Source: Tissierellaceae bacterium
Lineage (GTDB): Bacteria; Bacillota; Clostridia; Tissierellales; Tissierellaceae
Length of the DNA: 64,000 nt
Reading direction: 5' to 3'
Assembly: GCA_023229175.1 (NCBI GenBank)
Contig: JALNZV010000004.1
Location: forward strand, 72,949-136,948
In this document: positions 23,735 through 33,692 of the stretch, in pieces
Layout: every line of letters starts with the position of its first letter
Position numbering within the stretch: the first letter of the stretch is position 1
Translations under genes and position numbers: made by a program
Notes under the pieces: generated by a model
Told to the model about the DNA's origin: nothing
Databases searched by the model: none
What the model saw: only the letters and a program-made list of their open reading frames with translations

Positions 23735-24724
23735 TTGGCTGAAGTCTTATCACAATCTGAAATTGATGCCCTTCTCAATGCTCTGAAAACGGGAGAGTTA
23801 GATGTTGAGGAAATTCAAGATGAAGACAATATAAAAAAAATAAAGAAATACGATTTTAAAAATCCTCAAAAAATTTCAAAGGACCAGTTAAAAACCCTTG
23901 AGGTAATTCATGAAAATCTTGGAAGGTATATGCAAACATTTTTAACGGGTTATTTACGGTATCCAGTAAAGATAGAAATCTTAACAGTTGATCAATTTGC
24001 ATATAGTGAATTTAGTAACGCCTTGTCAAATCCTGCATTTTTATGCCTAATTGATTTTCTACCTTTAAATGGACAAATCTTAATGGATATATCAACTAAT
24101 GTTATTTATACAATAATAGACAGATTATTAGGTGGTGATGGATCAGATAAGCAAGAAATCAGGAGCTTTACAGAAATAGAGTTATCCCTTCTAAAAAAGA
24201 TGATTGAAAGGATAGTTGAAGATTTTAAGGAAGCATGGGAAAATGTAATTGAATTACAGCCTAAACTTGAAAAAATAGAGACTAACCCTCAATTTGCACA
24301 AATTGTGCCGCCTAATGAAACCATAGCACTTATTACTATGAATATTGAAATAGGTTCTGTCGAAGGCATGATGAATTTATGTCTTCCTCATATCCTGCTG
24401 GAACCAATACTGGATAAGCTGAATACAAGGTTTTGGTTTACAACGTCAATTAAAGAGCATTCACAGCAAGAAATTAAAATAATTAGAGAGAGGATTTTAA
24501 AGACTAGAATACCATTAATTGCTGAGCTAGGTTCTACTACTGTAACTGTAAGTGATATATTAAACCTTTTGCCTGGGGATGTAATTAAACTTGGTAAAAG
24601 AGGCAATATACCTATCAGGGTAGGTAGCAATATAAAATTCAAAGGAGAAATTGGCGTAGCAAGTAATAAAATGGCAGTAAAAATAGTAGAAGTTGTAAAG
24701 GAAGGTGAAGATAATAATGGCTAG
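23735..24724 (+). CDS. fliM: Flagellar motor switch protein FliM
   Basis: C-ring protein that binds phosphorylated CheY and changes rotation. The N-terminal CheY-binding peptide LSQSEIDALLNAL is at residues 5-17. The middle CheC-like domain and the C-terminal SpoA/FliN-like domain (LGSTTVTVSDILNLLPGDVIKL) follow. Length is 329. Start is TTG 23735 behind GAGGGGGGAT. It overlaps fliY by 8 bases. Confidence 0.97.
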   Translation: MAEVLSQSEIDALLNALKTGELDVEEIQDEDNIKKIKKYDFKNPQKISKDQLKTLEVIHENLGRYMQTFLTGYLRYPVKIEILTVDQFAYSEFSNALSNPAFLCLIDFLPLNGQILMDISTNVIYTIIDRLLGGDGSDKQEIRSFTEIELSLLKKMIERIVEDFKEAWENVIELQPKLEKIETNPQFAQIVPPNETIALITMNIEIGSVEGMMNLCLPHILLEPILDKLNTRFWFTTSIKEHSQQEIKIIRERILKTRIPLIAELGSTTVTVSDILNLLPGDVIKLGKRGNIPIRVGSNIKFKGEIGVASNKMAVKIVEVVKEGEDNNG

Positions 24725-25883
24725 TGATATGTTATCCCAAGAAGAAATTGATGCTCTATTGAAAGGCGGTTCAACAGATGAACCAGAAATTCAGTACTTT
24801 GAAGACGAAGATGAATTACTTTCAGAAATTGAAATAGATGCTTTAGGCGAGATAGGCAATATAAGTATGGGTACTGCTGCTACAACGCTCTCAACATTAT
24901 TAAACAAGAAAGTAAACATAACTACTCCAACAGTAAGTATTACAAATACTGAAGAATTGTCAAAGGAACATAAATTGCCTTTTGTTGCCATTGACGTTAG
25001 TTATAAAGAGGGATTACAAGGTTCAAATATTTTAATATTAAACACAGATGATGTGAAGATAATCACTGATTTGATGGTAGGAAAAGATGATTTTGATGTA
25101 TCTAGGGATATTTCTGATTTTGAACTTAGCGCTGTAAGCGAAGCAATGAATCAAATGATGGGTTCATCTTCTACCTCTTTATCCGAAATGTTTTTTAAAA
25201 AAATCGACATTGAACCACCTGTTTCTATGGAAATTACGTTCGAAGAGGGTAAAGAAAAAATTGACCTTTTGAAAACCACCTCACCAATTATTAAGATTTC
25301 GTTTAAAATTGTGGTTGAAGATATAATTAATAGTAGTATAATGCAATTAATACCATTGGAATTTGGTAAGTCAATGGTAAATAACTTATTGGGAAAGAAT
25401 GATGAGGATGAAATAGCAGATAATATAGTTATACCTACAAGCGAACCTCAAAGGGAACTGTTAGACAAAGTAGAAGAAATTCCAAAGATAGATCAATCGG
25501 CAACTACTAAAGCCGTAAACGTTGCTAGAACTGAAGATATAGATTATAATAATATAAGTAAGAGAGAGGAAAAGGTAGTGGTCCAACAGCCGGAGTTCCA
25601 GAGTTTTGGACAAGTACCGCCATCATCTTTCAACTCATCCATCGATTTAATAGGCGATATTCCCGTTGAAATTACAGTCGAATTGGGAAGGACTTATAAG
25701 AAAATCAGCGAAATACTAGATTTTGGACAAGGAACAGTAATTGAATTAGAAAAGCTAGTAGGGGAATCTTTGGATATTTTTGCAAACAGAAAATATATTG
25801 CTAAGGGAGAAGTGGTAGTCATAGATGACAGCTTTGGTATAAGAATTACCGAAATTGATAGTTCTAACAAAAATATTATTTAG
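24717..25883 (+). CDS. fliY: Flagellar motor switch phosphatase FliY
   Basis: C-ring protein of Firmicutes combining a CheY-P phosphatase with a FliN domain. It has an N-terminal LSQEEIDALLKGG CheY-binding peptide. Two CheC-type active-site helices follow: IDALGEIGNISMG, and LSAVSEAMNQMMG with the S-x3-E-x2-N pattern. A variable linker (about 240-305) and a C-terminal SpoA domain (VEITVELGRTYKKISEILDFGQGTVIELE) complete the 388 residues. ATG 24717 is taken rather than GTG 24705, since GGAAGGTG lies just upstream of the ATG. It replaces a separate FliN, which is not seen in this cluster. Confidence 0.96.
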   Translation: MASDMLSQEEIDALLKGGSTDEPEIQYFEDEDELLSEIEIDALGEIGNISMGTAATTLSTLLNKKVNITTPTVSITNTEELSKEHKLPFVAIDVSYKEGLQGSNILILNTDDVKIITDLMVGKDDFDVSRDISDFELSAVSEAMNQMMGSSSTSLSEMFFKKIDIEPPVSMEITFEEGKEKIDLLKTTSPIIKISFKIVVEDIINSSIMQLIPLEFGKSMVNNLLGKNDEDEIADNIVIPTSEPQRELLDKVEEIPKIDQSATTKAVNVARTEDIDYNNISKREEKVVVQQPEFQSFGQVPPSSFNSSIDLIGDIPVEITVELGRTYKKISEILDFGQGTVIELEKLVGESLDIFANRKYIAKGEVVVIDDSFGIRITEIDSSNKNII

Positions 25884-25905
25884 ATTCTAATTAGGAGGTT
25901 ATAAA

Positions 25906-26268
25906 ATGTCAAATGGAATTTTAATAGTGGATGATGCATCTTTCATGCGAATGATGATAAAGGATATCTTAACGAAAAATGGGTTTTCTGTTTCAGGGGA
26001 AGCAGAAAATGGAGTGAAGGCTATAGAACAATTCAAAGACTTAGATCCAGAATTAGTCATTATGGATATTACAATGCCTGAAATGGATGGCATTCAGGCT
26101 GTAAAAGAAATTAAAAAAATAAACAGTAACGCAAAAATTATAATGTGTTCTGCCATGGGGCAGCAAGCCATGGTAATTGAGGCTATACAAGCAGGTGCAA
26201 AAGATTTCATAGTAAAACCCTTTCAATCCGATAGGGTAGTTGAGGCTGTAAAAAAGGTTCTGAGCTAA
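25906..26268 (+). CDS. cheY: Chemotaxis response regulator CheY
   Basis: Single-domain receiver of 120 residues that carries the signal from CheA to the motor switch. Acid pocket DD at positions 9-10 (ILIVDDASFMRMM), phosphoacceptor Asp54 (VIMDITMPEMDG), the conserved Ser/Thr region (MCSAMGQQ) and Lys in FIVKPFQ are all present. AGGAGGT lies before ATG 25906. In Firmicutes of this type CheY-P promotes the default run direction through FliM, and FliY and CheC remove the phosphate; that polarity is family knowledge, not shown here. Confidence 0.96.
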   Translation: MSNGILIVDDASFMRMMIKDILTKNGFSVSGEAENGVKAIEQFKDLDPELVIMDITMPEMDGIQAVKEIKKINSNAKIIMCSAMGQQAMVIEAIQAGAKDFIVKPFQSDRVVEAVKKVLS

Positions 26269-26271
26269 ATC

Positions 26272-26778
26272 ATGAAAAACAAACACTTTATTGTTAGTTG
26301 CGTATTTTTTATAGTTTTATTCATCCATTCACCTGTGTTAAGTTCGGGTTTTGAAGACATTAGTTTATTTAAAATTATTTTACAACTGATATTCTATATA
26401 GTAATTTTCATTGCAGTAATATTTTTAAGCATTTACGGCACAAGATTTATAGCTAATAATTATCGAAAGACTATTTCTAGCAAATATACAGAATTGCTGG
26501 ATGTGCTCAATGTACCCGGTGGCTCCAAAATTGTCATTATAAAAGTAAGCAGTAAGATTTACCTTCTATCACATTCAAACAACGGAGGAGTGACTGTGAT
26601 TGATGCCATAGATGAGGATGAATTTTTTAATGCTGAAAATAGCTTTGAAAATCATTTTAACAGATATGGCTCTACAAAGCACGACGATAGCAACCTAAAC
26701 GCCAAATTTAGTAGTATCATCAATAAATTTAATTTACAAAAAAACAAGGATGTTAATCACGATGAAGAAGACAATTAA
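26272..26778 (+). CDS. fliO: Flagellar biosynthesis protein FliO/FliZ
   Basis: Membrane protein of 168 residues that helps assemble the FliP-FliR core of the export gate. A signal-like N-terminal segment (about 5-24) and a second transmembrane segment (about 33-58) are followed by the family core RFIANNYRKTISSKYTELLDVLNVPGGSKIVIIKVSSKIYLLSHSNNG, a small SH3-like domain. The C-terminal tail is polar. It stands in the position of fliZ/fliO between cheY and fliP and overlaps the fliP start region. Confidence 0.9.
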   Translation: MKNKHFIVSCVFFIVLFIHSPVLSSGFEDISLFKIILQLIFYIVIFIAVIFLSIYGTRFIANNYRKTISSKYTELLDVLNVPGGSKIVIIKVSSKIYLLSHSNNGGVTVIDAIDEDEFFNAENSFENHFNRYGSTKHDDSNLNAKFSSIINKFNLQKNKDVNHDEEDN

Positions 26779-27520
26779 GACTAGTATTTTAGTTATAATT
26801 ATCCTTATTGTTTTTTCGGCAATTGCTTACGGAGAATCCTCAATATCTTTATTTGGGGGAAATATTACTATAGAAAACAATAATAATCCAGAAGATTATG
26901 TATTTTCTCTACAGTTATTATTTCTGCTAACCATTTTGACATTAGCACCGTCAATATTGATAATGATGACGGGATTTACCCGGATACTAATCGTTTTATC
27001 TTTTATAAGAAACGCCCTAGGCTTACAACAAACACCACCAAATCAAGTTATAGTGGGCATGGCACTATTTTTGACTTTTTTTATAATGGCACCTATAGCT
27101 ACTGAGGTAAACGATGAAGCTATTCAACCTTATATAAGTGCTGAGATATCACAAGATGAAGCAATCGAAAGAGCTATAAATCCAATTAGAAACTTTATGT
27201 TCAAGCAAACTAGAGATAAGGATTTGGGATTATTTATGAATATGAAGGGAATAGAAAACGTATCTAATTTAGAAGAAATCCCAACACATGTTATAATACC
27301 AGCCTTTATTATTAGTGAATTAAAAACGGCGTTTCAAATTGGATTTATAATATTTATACCTTTTTTAGTAATTGATATGATTGTAGCTAGTACTTTAATG
27401 GCCATGGGTATGATGATGTTGCCACCTGTAATAATATCTTTACCTTTCAAAATATTGTTATTTGTATTAGTAGATGGGTGGAATTTGATTATTAAGTCTT
27501 TAGTATTGGGGTTTAAATAG
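26762..27520 (+). CDS. fliP: Flagellar export gate protein FliP
   Basis: Core subunit of the type III export gate. An N-terminal signal peptide (MKKTIKTSILVIIILIVFSA) is followed by hydrophobic helices; the signatures LLTILTLAPSILIMMTGFTRILIVLSF, RNALGLQQTPPNQVIVGMALFLTFF and FLVIDMIVASTLMAMGMMMLPPVIISLPFKILLFVLVDGW identify it. ATG 26762 is chosen over ATG 26750 because AAGGATG precedes it at normal distance and it begins the signal peptide. It overlaps the end of fliO by 17 bases. Confidence 0.97.
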   Translation: MKKTIKTSILVIIILIVFSAIAYGESSISLFGGNITIENNNNPEDYVFSLQLLFLLTILTLAPSILIMMTGFTRILIVLSFIRNALGLQQTPPNQVIVGMALFLTFFIMAPIATEVNDEAIQPYISAEISQDEAIERAINPIRNFMFKQTRDKDLGLFMNMKGIENVSNLEEIPTHVIIPAFIISELKTAFQIGFIIFIPFLVIDMIVASTLMAMGMMMLPPVIISLPFKILLFVLVDGWNLIIKSLVLGFK

Positions 27521-27530
27521 GAGGATTATT

Positions 27531-27800
27531 ATGGATAATGTAGATATGATTAGATTAGCTCAAGAGGCAATTAGGACTGTTTTGTTTGTTGCAGCGCCAA
27601 TGCTATTAATTAGCCTTACAGTTGGATTATTAGTTAGCATTATGCAGGCAGTAACACAAATTCAAGAGGCTACATTAGCTTTTGTCCCGAAAATATTAGC
27701 AGTTTTTTTATCATTACTTTTATTTGGTCCATGGATGATAAAACTTATAACTCAATTTGCATCTGGGCTTTTAGGCAATCTAAATATTTACATATATTGA
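27531..27800 (+). CDS. fliQ: Flagellar export gate protein FliQ
   Basis: Small two-helix gate subunit of 89 residues. Residues about 16-38 and 52-75 form the membrane hairpin, with the signature LLISLTVGLLVSIMQAVTQIQEATLAFVPKI between them. ATG 27531 follows GGAGGATT, ten bases after fliP. Four FliQ copies wrap the FliP-FliR pore in known structures. Confidence 0.97.
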   Translation: MDNVDMIRLAQEAIRTVLFVAAPMLLISLTVGLLVSIMQAVTQIQEATLAFVPKILAVFLSLLLFGPWMIKLITQFASGLLGNLNIYIY

Positions 27801-27811
27801 GGATGGATTAA

Positions 27812-28579
27812 ATGGACGATTTACTTAGCTTGATTTTAAATAAATACCAACTATTTTTGTTGATTGCAGTGAGGACATCGGGCATTTTCATATTTTCTCC
27901 TTTTTTTAGTTCTCAAAATATACCTAACACTATGAAAGTTGGATTGACTTTTTCTATATCATTAATATTAGCTTCAATCATACCTTATGAATTAAGCCTA
28001 TCTAATGGGGCATTAAGCATAATAATATTGAAGGAGCTATCAGTTGGTATATTAATTGGCTTTATATCCTATGCCATTTTTTCAGCTTTTTATGTGATGG
28101 GACAAATTATTGATATGAAAATCGGTTTTGGTATGGTCAATGTAATCGATCCTCAAAATAGAGTACAGGTACCTCTTATGGGAAATTTCTATTACACATT
28201 ATCTTTTTTGTTGTTACTTGGTATAAATGGCCATCATCATATAATCTCAGCTATAAAAGATAGCTATAGCTATATTCCCATAGGAAATTTCAAATTCAGC
28301 GAAGGTACCATGAACCTTTTGGTAAATATATTATCAAAGTCTTTTGAGTTAGGATTTAAATTAAGCATGCCTATTGTCGCTATTGTTTTTTTAACTGATA
28401 TTATTCTAGGCATATTGTCAAAGACTATACCTCAGATGAATGTTTTTGTAGTGGGGATGCCATTGAAGATATTAATTGGATTGTTAATAATTTTAATAAG
28501 TATACCCATGTTTTTTAACAGTATAAATAGTGTATTTGATATATTAATTAATAGTTTATATAACTTCATTGCTAATTAA
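27812..28579 (+). CDS. fliR: Flagellar export gate protein FliR
   Basis: Gate subunit of 255 residues with six or so membrane segments. Identifying stretches are RTSGIFIFSPFFSSQNIPNTMKVG, ELSVGILIGFISYAIFSAFYVMGQIIDMKIGFGMVNVIDPQ and SMPIVAIVFLTDIILGILSKTIPQMNVFVVGMPLKI. It follows fliQ after 11 bases and precedes flhB, the universal order. In some clostridia fliR and flhB are fused; here they are separate genes. Confidence 0.97.
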   Translation: MDDLLSLILNKYQLFLLIAVRTSGIFIFSPFFSSQNIPNTMKVGLTFSISLILASIIPYELSLSNGALSIIILKELSVGILIGFISYAIFSAFYVMGQIIDMKIGFGMVNVIDPQNRVQVPLMGNFYYTLSFLLLLGINGHHHIISAIKDSYSYIPIGNFKFSEGTMNLLVNILSKSFELGFKLSMPIVAIVFLTDIILGILSKTIPQMNVFVVGMPLKILIGLLIILISIPMFFNSINSVFDILINSLYNFIAN

Positions 28580-28593
28580 AAAGGTTGATTTAT

Positions 28594-29682
28594 ATGATTA
28601 AAAAAATGAATCTTCAATTTTTTGCAGAATCTGAGAAAACCGAAAAACCCACGCCTAAGAAGAGAAGTGAGGCCCGCGAAGAAGGGCAGATAGTTCAGAG
28701 TAAAGAAATTAATACTGTAGTTATATTATTTGCTAGTTTTTTAGGATTAAAAATCTTTGGACAGTTTATGCATGAACAATTATTAGAATTAATTAAGAAC
28801 ATATTAAATCAAACAAATAATGCAGAAACATTCCTAAATCCCAATAATTTAATGCATAATTTTATGAATATTTTATTGATTTTCTTTATCACAGTAACTC
28901 CAGTAATTATAATTGCTTTTTTTTCAGCTTTACTGGTTAATTACTTTCAGGTAGGCTTTTTATTTACTAGTAAGACTTTACAGTTAAAACTCAACAGATT
29001 AAATCCAATTGATGGGTTTAAAAGGATTTTTTCAAAAAGAGCAATAGTCGATTTAGTAAAATCAGTTCTAAAGGTTGTTTTAGCAGGCTCTATTGCTTAC
29101 TCATATGTGAAAAACAATATAACAAAAATTATACAGTATTCCAATATGGAGGTATTTGAATCGTTTTTAGGTTTTTCTAATCTCTTATATGGTCTGATAT
29201 TAAGGCTGTTAATGGTTCTATTACTTTTGGCATTGTTTGATTATTTCTTTCAATGGCGAGAACACGAAAAGAATTTAATGATGACAAAGCAAGAAATAAA
29301 AGAAGAATATAAACAAGCTGAAGGTGACCCTTTAATTAAAAGCAAAATTAGAGAGAAGCAAAGAAGATTGGCTTTAAGTAGGATGATGCAGGATATTCCG
29401 AAGGCCGATGTCATAATAACTAACCCTACACATTATGCTGTTGCTATAAAATATGATCAAAGCATGTATGATGCACCTTATGTTATTGGAAAAGGAATGG
29501 ATTTAGTAGCTGAGAATATAAAGAAAATGGCTTCAGAAAGCCATGTTCCTATAGTTGAAAACAAGCCTCTTGCAAGGGCTCTTTATGATACAGTCGACAT
29601 CGGTGGCGTTATTACGGAAGACTTATATGAGGCTGTAGCAGAAGTTTTAGCATATGTGTATAGTTTGAAAGAAGAGTTTTAG
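28594..29682 (+). CDS. flhB: Flagellar export specificity-switch protein FlhB
   Basis: Export-gate protein with an N-terminal membrane domain and a self-cleaving cytoplasmic domain that sets substrate class. SEKTEKPTPKKRSEAREEGQ opens the mature part, four membrane segments follow, and the linker helix has QEIKEEYKQAEGDPLIKSKIREKQR. The cleavage motif NPTH is at residues 277-280, cut between N and P in the family. The C-terminal part, APYVIGKGMDLVAENIKKMA, has a separate paralogue at 3876-4160. ATG 28594 is preferred over TTG 28585 for spacing from AAAAAGG. Length is 362. Confidence 0.97.
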   Translation: MIKKMNLQFFAESEKTEKPTPKKRSEAREEGQIVQSKEINTVVILFASFLGLKIFGQFMHEQLLELIKNILNQTNNAETFLNPNNLMHNFMNILLIFFITVTPVIIIAFFSALLVNYFQVGFLFTSKTLQLKLNRLNPIDGFKRIFSKRAIVDLVKSVLKVVLAGSIAYSYVKNNITKIIQYSNMEVFESFLGFSNLLYGLILRLLMVLLLLALFDYFFQWREHEKNLMMTKQEIKEEYKQAEGDPLIKSKIREKQRRLALSRMMQDIPKADVIITNPTHYAVAIKYDQSMYDAPYVIGKGMDLVAENIKKMASESHVPIVENKPLARALYDTVDIGGVITEDLYEAVAEVLAYVYSLKEEF

Positions 29683-29693
29683 GGGGATAGAAG

Positions 29694-31721
29694 ATGAAAT
29701 TAGGAGATTTATTAGTCGCATTAGCAATAATTTTAATTGTACTTATTATAATTATTCCAATTAATACTGTAATTTTAGACTTTTTGCTTATTTTGAACAT
29801 TTCCCTGTCGTTGTTAATATTGTTGATTTCTATGTATGCAGAAGATGCACTACATATAACTATATTTCCATCATTACTATTAATAACAACCCTTTATAGG
29901 CTTGCTCTTAATATTTCAACTACAAGAGGAATATTAACTAATGCCAATGCCGGTAAGGTAATAGAGACTTTTGGTGAGTTTGTTATACAAAATGACCCTG
30001 TAGTTGGATTTATAATATTTTTCATAATCGTAATAATAAATTTTCTTGTAATTACAAAAGGTGCAGAGAGGGTATCTGAAGTAGCTGCAAGGTTTACATT
30101 GGATGCTATGCCAGGAAAACAAATGGCAATAGATGCAGATTTAAATTCTGGATTAATAACAGAAGAGGAAGCGAAGCAAAGAAGGAAAGACATTCAAAAA
30201 TATGCTGATTTTTATGGGGCTATGGATGGTGCAAGTAAATTTGTAAAAGGCGATGCTATTGCAGGCATTATTATTACAGTTGTCAACATCGGAGCTGGTT
30301 TTTTAATTGGTGTAATAGTAAAGGGAATGCCATTGGCTCAAGCGTTGCAAAGATATACTTTGCTGACTGTAGGAGATGGGCTGGTGGGACAAATACCGGC
30401 TTTACTGATTTCTACAGGTACTGGCTTGGTAGTTACAAGGGCAGCTTCAGAATCTAATCTGGGACAAGATTTATTAGTACAGTTATTTGGGAATAATCCT
30501 TATTTACTATTTATTATTTCAGGAGTTGTAATTTTACTCGGAATATTCACTCCTTTACCCACTTTTATAAGTTTACTTTTAGGATTAATGTTTATAATTG
30601 CTGGTTTAAGAATAAGAAGCAAATCACAGGTAGAGCCTCCTGAGGACTATGAGGATAGTACTGCTGCAGAGGAGCTTAGAAAGCCAGAAAATGTTTTGGG
30701 TCTATTAAAGGTAGATGATATTGAATTAGAACTGGGCTATGGGCTAATTCCTTTAGCAGATGTAGACCAAGGAGGAGATCTCTTAGACAGAATAGTGATG
30801 ATAAGAAGACAAATTGCAATGGAATTGGGTCTTGTGGTCCCGATTGTTAGATTAAGAGACAATATTCAATTAAATCCAAATGAATACATCATTAAAATAA
30901 AAGGTGTTAAGATTACTAGTGGGGAGGTCTACTTCGATCACTATTTAGCCATGGATTCAGGCATGGGTGAAGGCGATATTGAAGGCATAGATACTGTTGA
31001 GCCTGCATTTGGCCTACCAGCTAAATGGATCACTGAAAAGGAAAGAGAAAAAGCAGAAATCTTCGGATATACAGTAGTAGATCCACCATCTGTTATAGCA
31101 ACGCATTTAACTGAAGTCGTCAAGGAAAAAGCCTACGAATTAATAGGTAGGCAAGATGTAAAGACTTTAATAGACAACGTAAGAGAAGAATATCCCGCAG
31201 TTGTGGAGGAAGTAATACCGAAAATTTTATCCCTTGGAGAAACCCAAAAAGTATTGTCTAATTTGCTTAGGGAACAAATAAGTATTCGTGATATGGTAAC
31301 AATTTTGGAAACCTTGGCAGACTACGGCGGTATTACAAATGACACAGATTTATTAACCGAATATGTAAGACAGAGAATGGCAGGGTATATAACAAATAAG
31401 TATATAGAAGATAAGTCTATAAATGTTGTTACACTAGATAATGAAGTAGAGGAATTGATTATGAATTCCATAAACAAGACAGAAACGGGGTCGTATTTAT
31501 CCATAGATCCAGGAACAGCACAGACTATACTAAATAATACATTTAATATAATGCAAAAGCTGACAAGTATAGGAGAGCAGCCAATAGTTTTAACTGCACC
31601 TATTGTGAGGATATATTTTAAAAAGCTAACTGAGCAGATGACTCGAGACATAATCGTTTTATCATATAATGAACTGGATCCTTCCGTTGAAGTTCAATCT
31701 ATTGGGGTGGTAGGTGTATAA
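29694..31721 (+). CDS. flhA: Flagellar export gate protein FlhA
   Basis: Large export-gate component of 675 residues; its cytoplasmic ring docks chaperone-substrate complexes and couples export to the proton gradient. Eight hydrophobic segments occupy about residues 5-305. The FHIPEP signature region is FTLDAMPGKQMAIDADLNSGLITEEEAKQRRKD. The soluble part from about 325 contains ELELGYGLIPLAD, PAFGLPAKWITEKEREKAE and the C-terminal RPSIGVVG-like end VQSIGVVGV. AGGGGGATAG precedes ATG 29694. It is coupled to flhF: the stop shares a base with the flhF start. Confidence 0.98.
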   Translation: MKLGDLLVALAIILIVLIIIIPINTVILDFLLILNISLSLLILLISMYAEDALHITIFPSLLLITTLYRLALNISTTRGILTNANAGKVIETFGEFVIQNDPVVGFIIFFIIVIINFLVITKGAERVSEVAARFTLDAMPGKQMAIDADLNSGLITEEEAKQRRKDIQKYADFYGAMDGASKFVKGDAIAGIIITVVNIGAGFLIGVIVKGMPLAQALQRYTLLTVGDGLVGQIPALLISTGTGLVVTRAASESNLGQDLLVQLFGNNPYLLFIISGVVILLGIFTPLPTFISLLLGLMFIIAGLRIRSKSQVEPPEDYEDSTAAEELRKPENVLGLLKVDDIELELGYGLIPLADVDQGGDLLDRIVMIRRQIAMELGLVVPIVRLRDNIQLNPNEYIIKIKGVKITSGEVYFDHYLAMDSGMGEGDIEGIDTVEPAFGLPAKWITEKEREKAEIFGYTVVDPPSVIATHLTEVVKEKAYELIGRQDVKTLIDNVREEYPAVVEEVIPKILSLGETQKVLSNLLREQISIRDMVTILETLADYGGITNDTDLLTEYVRQRMAGYITNKYIEDKSINVVTLDNEVEELIMNSINKTETGSYLSIDPGTAQTILNNTFNIMQKLTSIGEQPIVLTAPIVRIYFKKLTEQMTRDIIVLSYNELDPSVEVQSIGVVGV

Positions 31722-32806
31722 TGAAAATAAAGAAATATATAGGGCAAACTGCCCATGAGGCAATGTCAAAATTAAAAATGGAACTAGGGCCTGATGCCGT
31801 TGTGTTAAACACAAAAACTATAAAAAACAGAGGCCTATTTGGTTTTTTTAAAAAGCCTTTGGTTGAGATAACTGCAGCGTTTGAAGAAAAGGATCTTTTG
31901 CATAATAACTCAAGGGCTGACTATGAATCGAAATTAAAAAGTATTAATAAAGAGTTAGTTGAACTTAAAAATCTGATGTTAAATATTTCAAACGATAAGG
32001 AAGGCAATGGTTCCTTCTCTCCTGAGCTCGATAAAATACATCGTATAATGGTGGAAAACGGTGTCAATCCTAATATATCCTTAGACATTTTAAAGGATAT
32101 AGGTGAAAAGGTAGATTTAAAACAAAAAGATATGGATACCATAAGAAAAATTGTAATGTTTAATTTGTCGGAGAAATTAGGTAAACCTGAACCCTTAGTT
32201 GTAGAAAATGAACAAAAAATAGTTTTTTTCATCGGTTCTACTGGCGTCGGGAAAACTACAACTCTAGCAAAGATTGCTGCTAATTTTGTTCTAAATAAGG
32301 AATATAAGGTAGGACTTATTACTCTAGATACCTATAGGATTGCAGCCGTAGAACAGCTGAAGATTTATAGTGAAATATTACAATTGCCATTAAAAATTGC
32401 ATATAACAAAGATGATTTAACAAAATCTTTATTGGAGTTCAAAGATAAGGATATCGTTTTAATAGATACTGCAGGAAGAAGCCACAATGATAAATATCAA
32501 TTGGAGGAATTAAAGGAAATATTAGAATCTGTTGAAGAAAAAGAGATATATTTGCTTTTAGATGCTACTGTTGATTTCAATATTTTAGGTTCAATAGTTA
32601 AAAACTATAGTTTTATAGATGATTATAAATTAATTGTGACAAAAGTTGATGAGGCTAAAAACTTTGGCAACATGATAAATATAAAATATATAACAAATAA
32701 AGAGTTGTCGTATTATACTGTTGGGCAAAACGTACCTGACGATATACAAACTATAGACATACAAGAAATAGTCGAAAACTTATGTAGGGAGAATTTAAAT
32801 GATTGA
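31721..32806 (+). CDS. flhF: Signal-recognition-particle-like GTPase FlhF
   Basis: SRP-family GTPase that determines where flagella are built. The N-terminal basic region begins MKIKKYIGQTAHEAMSKLKMELGPDAVVLNT. The NG domain shows G1 GSTGVGKTTTLAKIAA (about residue 172), DTYRIAAVEQLKIYSEI, G3 DTAGRSHND and TKVDEA. Length is 361. It overlaps flhG by 8 bases, matching the functional pair FlhF-FlhG that controls number and placement. Confidence 0.97.
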   Translation: MKIKKYIGQTAHEAMSKLKMELGPDAVVLNTKTIKNRGLFGFFKKPLVEITAAFEEKDLLHNNSRADYESKLKSINKELVELKNLMLNISNDKEGNGSFSPELDKIHRIMVENGVNPNISLDILKDIGEKVDLKQKDMDTIRKIVMFNLSEKLGKPEPLVVENEQKIVFFIGSTGVGKTTTLAKIAANFVLNKEYKVGLITLDTYRIAAVEQLKIYSEILQLPLKIAYNKDDLTKSLLEFKDKDIVLIDTAGRSHNDKYQLEELKEILESVEEKEIYLLLDATVDFNILGSIVKNYSFIDDYKLIVTKVDEAKNFGNMINIKYITNKELSYYTVGQNVPDDIQTIDIQEIVENLCRENLND

Positions 32807-33692
32807 TCAAGCGGCTAAGCTAAGAGAATTGATGAAAACCAAAAATGATAATTACGAAATAGATTTAAAGAATGAAAATATGGCTAAAGTAATATCAGTT
32901 TCCAGCGGGAAGGGCGGAGTTGGGAAAACAAATTTTGCATTAAATTTTGCGATTTCCTTAAAAAGACTGGGCTATGATATAGTTATTATCGATTCTGATA
33001 TAGGCTTAAGCAATGTGGAAATTCTCTCTGGAGTTAGCCTAAACTACTCGATGTCTGACATTGTTTTTTCTAATAAAAGTATATTTGAAATAATGGGTGA
33101 AGGGCCGGAAGGTGTAAAAATTATCTCTGGCGGATCTGGATTGAAAGAATTAAATCTTTTAAGAGATGAAAATTTTCCTAGGCTTATATATGAAATTGAA
33201 AAGTTGCAATCTAGTTATGATTTTATTGTAATAGATACAGGTGCAGGAATATCAAATGCTGTAATAGATTTTATAATGACGTCAAATGAGGTTATAATTA
33301 TTAGTACGCCTGATCCGACTTCATTGATGGACTCATATACATTGATAAAGTCAATTGTATCTAATGGGTTTACTGGACAAATAAATATTGTCAGTAATCT
33401 AGTAAATAATCGACATGAGGGGAAAGAAGTATTTGACAAATTATCGACCACGGTAAATAATTTTCTAAGAGTTCAAATCAAATATTTTGGGTATATAGAA
33501 AAGGACAGGATAGTTAGTAATGCTATTAGGAACCAAGTGCCATTTATAATATCTCATCCAAATAGTAATACTGCAAAGAAGATTAATATTATGGCAATGA
33601 ACTTTTTAGACAAAAAATTAACTACATTTGAAAATGAAAAGGTAGGATTTGCAAAAAAAATATTTGATATATTTTCTAGAAGAGGTGGTTAA
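32799..33692 (+). CDS. flhG: MinD-like ATPase FlhG (YlxH, FleN)
   Basis: ParA/MinD-type ATPase that limits flagellar number and stimulates FlhF GTPase. The short N-terminal helix (IDQAAKLRELM) corresponds to the FlhF-activating segment. The deviant Walker A SSGKGGVGKTNFALNFAISL is near residue 33, and DSDIGLSNVEILSG and VIDTGAGIS follow. The C-terminus ends with a basic amphipathic helix (FAKKIFDIFSRRGG) of the type used for membrane attachment. Length is 297, typical. Confidence 0.96.
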   Translation: MIDQAAKLRELMKTKNDNYEIDLKNENMAKVISVSSGKGGVGKTNFALNFAISLKRLGYDIVIIDSDIGLSNVEILSGVSLNYSMSDIVFSNKSIFEIMGEGPEGVKIISGGSGLKELNLLRDENFPRLIYEIEKLQSSYDFIVIDTGAGISNAVIDFIMTSNEVIIISTPDPTSLMDSYTLIKSIVSNGFTGQINIVSNLVNNRHEGKEVFDKLSTTVNNFLRVQIKYFGYIEKDRIVSNAIRNQVPFIISHPNSNTAKKINIMAMNFLDKKLTTFENEKVGFAKKIFDIFSRRGG